From: Gemmatimonadota bacterium
GTDB taxonomy: Bacteria; Gemmatimonadota; Gemmatimonadetes; Longimicrobiales; Gaopeijiaceae
DNA: 9,220 nt
NCBI GenBank assembly: GCA_024638395.1
Contig: JAHEKK010000093.1
Span: 1 to 9,220 of the forward strand
Direction of reading: 5' to 3'
The number at the start of each line of letters is the position of its first letter. Positions within the stretch are counted from its first letter, which is position 1. Position numbers and translations under genes: made by a program. The notes beneath the pieces were generated by a model. The model was not told the DNA's origin and ran no database searches. It saw only the letters and a program-made list of their open reading frames with translations. Below are positions 6,799-9,220 of this stretch, piece after piece.

Positions 6799-6816
6799 TG
6801 GCCGGCCAAGATGGCC
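6799..6816 (+). repeat. GGCC palindrome and hairpin in the rho leader
   Basis: TGGCCGGCCA (6799-6808) is a perfect 10-bp palindrome, and its right half also pairs as GGCCA-AGA-TGGCC (6804-6816), so two alternative foldings share bases. Such overlap would suit a switching leader, but nothing else shows it is one. Confidence 0.4.
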
Positions 6817-6871
6817 GTGCCGCAGTACAGGTGCCAGCCCACGCCTGAGCGTCTCTGCCCCTGACCCTATC

Positions 6872-6877
6872 GGGGAG
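6872..6877 (+). promoter_or_regulatory. Shine-Dalgarno site for rho
   Basis: GGGGAG sits 7 nt ahead of the GTG at 6885 and settles the rho start, which also matches the expected N-terminus of the protein. Confidence 0.65.
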
Positions 6878-6884
6878 TCGTCCG

Positions 6885-8138
6885 GTGGACATCGCCGAAC
6901 TGAGAAACAACACGGTCGCAGAGCTGCACGACCTGGCGGCGGAACTCAACATCCCGAACTACTCGGGCCTCCGCAAGCAGGACCTGATCTTCCAGATCCA
7001 GAAGGGGCTCCTCGGTCGGGACGAGACGCTCTGGGCTGAAGGGGTCCTGGAAATCCTCCCGGAGGGGTATGGCTTCCTCAGGTCCCAAAGCTGGAATTAT
7101 CTCTACAGCCCTGACGACATCTATGTAAGCCCGTCCCAGATCAAGCGCTTCGAGCTGCGGACCGGCGATACGGTTCTCGGCCAGGTGCGTCCGCCCAAGA
7201 ATGGTGAGAAGTACCTGGCCCTCCTCAAGGTGGAGAGCATCAACGGCGATGACCCGGACGTCGCCAAACAGCGGATCGCGTTCGACAATCTTCGGCCCAA
7301 GTATCCCGAGAAGAGGCTTACGCTGGAGGCGCCGGGAGGCGAGATCGCGATGCGGGTCGTCGACCTGATCTCCCCCATCGGGATGGGTCAGCGGGGCCTC
7401 ATCGTCTCTCCACCCAAAGCTGGCAAGACGACGCTGCTGCAACAGATCGCAAACGCGATCTCGAACAACCATCCCGAGGTGACGCTCATCGTCCTGCTCA
7501 TCGACGAGCGGCCGGAGGAGGTCACCGAGATGCAGGAGAACGTGCGAGCGGAGGTCATCTCCTCCACGTTCGACGAGCCGGCGTCTCGCCACACGCAGGT
7601 TGCGGAGATGGTGCTGGAGAAGGCCAAACGCCTGGTGGAGCACGGTCAGGAAGTGGTGATCCTCCTGGACTCCATCACCCGTTTGGCCCGGGCCTTCAAC
7701 GTGCTTGCGCCCCACTCCGGAAAGATCCTCTCGGGCGGTGTCGACGCGAATGCCCTCCACAAGCCGAAGCGCTTCTTCGGCTCGGCCCGGAATATCCTCG
7801 ACGGCGGTTCGTTGACGATCATTGCCACCGCACTCGTGGACACCGGAAGCCGGATGGACGAAGTGATCTTCGAGGAATTCAAGGGGACGGGGAACATGGA
7901 GCTCATCCTCGATCGACAGATCTCGGACAAGCGCATCTTCCCCGCCATCGATCTGAACCGGTCCGGGACGCGGAAGGAAGAGCTGCTCCTTAGCGAGACG
8001 GAGCTGAACCGGGCACACCTGCTGAGGAACTTCCTGGCGGATATGCCGGCCGCGGAGGCAATCGAATTCCTCCTCGAGCGGATGAAGCGCTACGAGAACA
8101 ACGCCGAATTCCTCGGCGCCATGGCTGCGGGCGAGTAA
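6885..8138 (+). CDS. rho: Transcription termination factor Rho
   Basis: A 417-residue hexameric RNA-dependent ATPase/helicase that ends transcription; length is close to E. coli Rho (419) with no large insertion. The N-terminal Rho_N helical part includes LRKQDLIFQIQK (29-40). The cold-shock-like RNA-binding domain follows with GVLEILPEGYGFLRS (53-67) and DDIYVSPSQIKRFELRTGD (77-95). The ATPase core has Walker A SPPKAGKT (175-182), LLIDERPEEVTEMQ (204-217), STFDEPASRH (227-236), Walker B VVILLDSITRLARA (257-270), the secondary-channel Q-loop SGGVDANALHKPKRFFG (283-299) and the C-terminal RSGTRKEELL (359-368). All catalytic positions are intact. The start is GTG at 6885 with GGGGAG 7 nt upstream. 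The long minus-strand open frame across the gene is a codon-bias shadow. Rho often controls its own leader, which makes the structured 5' region notable. Confidence 0.98.
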   Translation: MDIAELRNNTVAELHDLAAELNIPNYSGLRKQDLIFQIQKGLLGRDETLWAEGVLEILPEGYGFLRSQSWNYLYSPDDIYVSPSQIKRFELRTGDTVLGQVRPPKNGEKYLALLKVESINGDDPDVAKQRIAFDNLRPKYPEKRLTLEAPGGEIAMRVVDLISPIGMGQRGLIVSPPKAGKTTLLQQIANAISNNHPEVTLIVLLIDERPEEVTEMQENVRAEVISSTFDEPASRHTQVAEMVLEKAKRLVEHGQEVVILLDSITRLARAFNVLAPHSGKILSGGVDANALHKPKRFFGSARNILDGGSLTIIATALVDTGSRMDEVIFEEFKGTGNMELILDRQISDKRIFPAIDLNRSGTRKEELLLSETELNRAHLLRNFLADMPAAEAIEFLLERMKRYENNAEFLGAMAAGE

Positions 8139-8170
8139 GGCACCCGGCGCCCGGAGAGGAACCCCCGCAG

Positions 8171-8190
8171 GTCCGGTCCGGCCGGAGGAC
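8171..8190. terminator. Hairpin between convergent rho and phosphoribosyltransferase genes
   Basis: GTCC (8171-8174) and TCC (8177-8179) pair with GGAGGAC (8184-8190) around a GGCC loop, giving seven base pairs with a two-base bulge; the core TCCGGCCGGA is a palindrome. It lies in the 51-bp gap between two converging stop codons, where a bidirectional terminator is expected, but there is no T-run on either side and its last base overlaps the phosphoribosyltransferase stop codon. Confidence 0.4.
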
Positions 8191-8714
8191 TATCCCTCCC
8201 GATACCTCGGGTTCACGACCCACTCGTCTCCCTCGAACACCTTCCGGTCCCAGGGATAAACGACGTCCGCGTCGGTGACCAACGCCACGAAGTCGGGACG
8301 ATAGCCTCGACTCCGGGCAAAACTGGTCGCCGTCTTCACCTCTTTGGGGACCAGGTCGCGGACCGCAGCGAGGGCCAACCGGAGCGTCTCACCGGACGTG
8401 GTGATCTCATCCACGATGAGTACCCGTTTCCCCCTGACCTGGGGCGGGGCGGCAGAAAGGATCGCGGGACGCGCCCTGACCACCTGGCCCGCCTCCCTGC
8501 GACTGATGCTCATGGAGAAGAAGTCTCGTCGGAGTATGCACGCGACGATGGCGCCGGGGATGGCCCCGGCTCGTGCGATTCCGACGATGACCTCCGGATC
8601 GAACCCGGCGGCCACCTTGAGCGCCAGAGCCCGCGACAGCTCCCCGAACATCTCCCATGAGACGTCGAGTGGCTCTTCGACTGGACCGGCGTGGGGCTGT
8701 GACGACTCCATCAT
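8190..8714 (-). CDS. Phosphoribosyltransferase family protein
   Basis: A 174-residue type I PRTase-fold protein that would couple a base to PRPP (or act on related substrates). The PRPP-binding motif VLIVDEITTSGETL (98-111) is clear, with an acidic pair D102-E103. VGIARAGAIPGAIVACIL (44-61) provides the pyrophosphate loop region, and the C-terminal VYPWD (152-156) and W165 resemble the hood/base-recognition end seen in xanthine- and hypoxanthine-type enzymes. The exact base is not readable; purine salvage is the likely role. I chose ATG at 8714 with GAAGGG about 10 nt upstream. ATG at 8711 is equally possible, and the frame also opens from GTG at 8780, but there an AGGAG touches the GTG with no spacing and the extra 22 residues look non-domain-like. 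It converges on rho and is divergent from the next gene. Confidence 0.88.
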   Translation of the reverse strand: MMESSQPHAGPVEEPLDVSWEMFGELSRALALKVAAGFDPEVIVGIARAGAIPGAIVACILRRDFFSMSISRREAGQVVRARPAILSAAPPQVRGKRVLIVDEITTSGETLRLALAAVRDLVPKEVKTATSFARSRGYRPDFVALVTDADVVYPWDRKVFEGDEWVVNPRYREG

Positions 8715-8749
8715 GTCCGGCTTTCCCTTCGCTGGTGTGACGAGAAAGC

Positions 8750-8766
8750 CCCGGGAGCATGCCGGG
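8750..8766 (-). promoter_or_regulatory. Hairpin in the phosphoribosyltransferase leader
   Basis: On the minus strand CCCGG (8766-8762), a 7-nt loop and CCGGG (8754-8750) form a stem followed by GCTTTCTC, upstream of the ATG at 8714. A short stem followed by a pyrimidine-rich stretch could act as an attenuator, but the stem has only five pairs. Low confidence. Confidence 0.25.
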
Positions 8767-8787
8767 ACCCTGAGGAGCACCTCCTAC

Positions 8788-8803
8788 CCACCAACCTTGG
8801 TGG
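8788..8803. promoter_or_regulatory. Perfect dyad in divergent promoter region, operator-like
   Basis: CCACCAACCTTGGTGG has 7-bp perfectly complementary arms around a 2-bp centre, in the 106-bp region between the phosphoribosyltransferase (minus) and the unknown plus-strand gene starting at 8821. Its position at the presumed start sites of both genes fits a repressor operator; as RNA it could also fold as CCACC-AACCTT-GGTGG. No binding protein is encoded nearby. Confidence 0.5.
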
Positions 8804-8810
8804 CGGTCCA

Positions 8811-8816
8811 TATTAC
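8811..8816 (+). promoter_or_regulatory. Candidate -10 element for the unknown plus-strand gene
   Basis: TATTAC matches four of six bases of the -10 consensus and ends 4 nt before the ATG at 8821. Used as a -10, it would place the transcript start at or just past that ATG, so it implies either a leaderless message or a wrong call. The complementary strand of 8810-8815 reads TAATAT, another weak -10 match facing the phosphoribosyltransferase. No -35 is evident for either. Confidence 0.25.
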
Positions 8817-8820
8817 GGCC

Positions 8821-9220
8821 ATGGACCCATCTCTGCAGGCCGAGGCCGATCAAAGGTTCTCCGAGGCGCTGGAGCGAACGGGCGCCCGGGACCCCCGCGA
8901 CTACTACCGGGAGCGCCTGAAGGAGCTCCGCTCCTCGAACCCCCAGGCCTATCAGGACGCCGTCTCCTACTACCGGGACACCCTCATTCCCCGGGTGGCC
9001 GACACGGATTGGGATCCCATGGTGGAGTGGAGGGCCTACGGGCTGGAGATCGCCCGCCTGACGGCGCCAGGGCGAACCGTGTCCGTGGACCCGACGGGAC
9101 GGGCTCAGCCCTTCCAAGAGCCCTGCTCCGAGGACGCCATGGTCCTCCACCTGCCCGACGGCCGGGGGCCTACGGCGCTCCTGGTGGGCCTCCCACCCGA
9201 GCCCTCCGACGCTCAGGTGG
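8821..9220 (+). CDS. Unrecognised protein, 5' part only
   Basis: I do not recognise this gene. An open frame runs from ATG at 8821 off the right edge: 133 residues plus one base. It is highly charged at first (residues 1-40, LQAEADQRFSEALERT, then DPRDYYRERLKEL), predicted helical, with a second related segment QDAVSYYRDTLIPRV (45-59), so YYRE and YYRD recur about 22 residues apart. After DTDWDPMVEWRAYGLEIARL (61-80) comes a beta-like half with GRTVSVDPTGRAQPF (84-98), MVLHLPDG (107-114) and ALLVGLPPEPSDAQV (119-133). No signal peptide or membrane segment is visible. Third positions are largely G/C, supporting coding. There is no Shine-Dalgarno close to the ATG; GGTGGCGG (8800-8807) ends 13 nt away. 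Coding status is likely, function unknown. Confidence 0.7.
   Translation, partial: MDPSLQAEADQRFSEALERTGARDPRDYYRERLKELRSSNPQAYQDAVSYYRDTLIPRVADTDWDPMVEWRAYGLEIARLTAPGRTVSVDPTGRAQPFQEPCSEDAMVLHLPDGRGPTALLVGLPPEPSDAQV

Larger units (their letters stand above)
6600..6884. other. Divergent intergenic region between the M50 protease and rho
   Basis: This stretch of 285 bp has no gene I can support. It must hold the promoters for rho (plus) and for the M50 gene (minus). A candidate plus-strand promoter is TTGACC (6694-6699) with GATAAG (6715-6720), but the spacer is only 15 nt. The minus frame of the M50 gene stays open to a TGA at 6734-6732 but contains no ATG, GTG or TTG before 6599, and only 25 of its 44 codons end in G or C. 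Two GGCC-rich palindromes lie in the rho half. Confidence 0.6.

Noticed and set aside
6867..8018. 383-codon minus-strand open frame opposite rho
   Set aside because: Rho is unmistakable on the plus strand; this frame is its codon-bias shadow.
8407..9150. 247-codon minus-strand open frame spanning the divergent region
   Set aside because: It overlaps the phosphoribosyltransferase in another frame and the unknown plus-strand gene antisense, and its translation is Gly/Arg-rich without motifs.

Overview
The window is GC-rich bacterial chromosomal DNA, densely packed with mostly housekeeping genes. I see no phage, insertion sequence, CRISPR array, tRNA or rRNA. An MlaE-MlaF-MlaD lipid transporter set points to a diderm (Gram-negative) organism. 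GC-rich third codon positions, frequent GTG/TTG starts and weak or absent Shine-Dalgarno sequences at several genes would fit a lineage such as Gemmatimonadota. That assignment is an impression from protein style (for example CAVCDGALPHF in thioredoxin reductase and the NPSRYVRLSIF tail of the MCE protein), not a proven placement.

Layout: positions 1-6599 hold eight genes, all on the minus strand. In transcription order (right to left) they are a site-2-protease-like M50 membrane metalloprotease (5565-6599), a 118-residue unknown protein 4 nt behind it (5204-5560), MlaE permease (4287-5069), MlaF ATPase (3538-4290, GTGA overlap with mlaE), the MCE-domain protein MlaD (2482-3468), a Nudix hydrolase (1963-2409), an AI-2E/PerM-family membrane protein (587-1852) and the N-terminal 154 residues of thioredoxin reductase (1-462, running off the left edge). 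A divergent intergenic region (6600-6884) separates this block from rho (6885-8138, plus strand). Rho converges on a phosphoribosyltransferase (8190-8714, minus). That gene is divergent from an unrecognised plus-strand gene (8821 onward, running off the right edge), with a perfect 7+2+7 dyad between them.

How the genes work together: MlaE, MlaF and MlaD would form the inner-membrane ABC complex that moves phospholipids between inner and outer membranes. No periplasmic MlaC, STAS-domain MlaB or outer-membrane MlaA homologue is present in the window. The M50 protease and AI-2E-family protein are also membrane proteins, so much of the left block concerns the envelope. The Nudix hydrolase, thioredoxin reductase, Rho and phosphoribosyltransferase are general housekeeping or nucleotide-metabolism functions. 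I found no convincing new multi-gene system. The best leads are the two unrecognised genes, the dyad in the 8715-8820 divergent promoter region, and the structured leader in front of rho.
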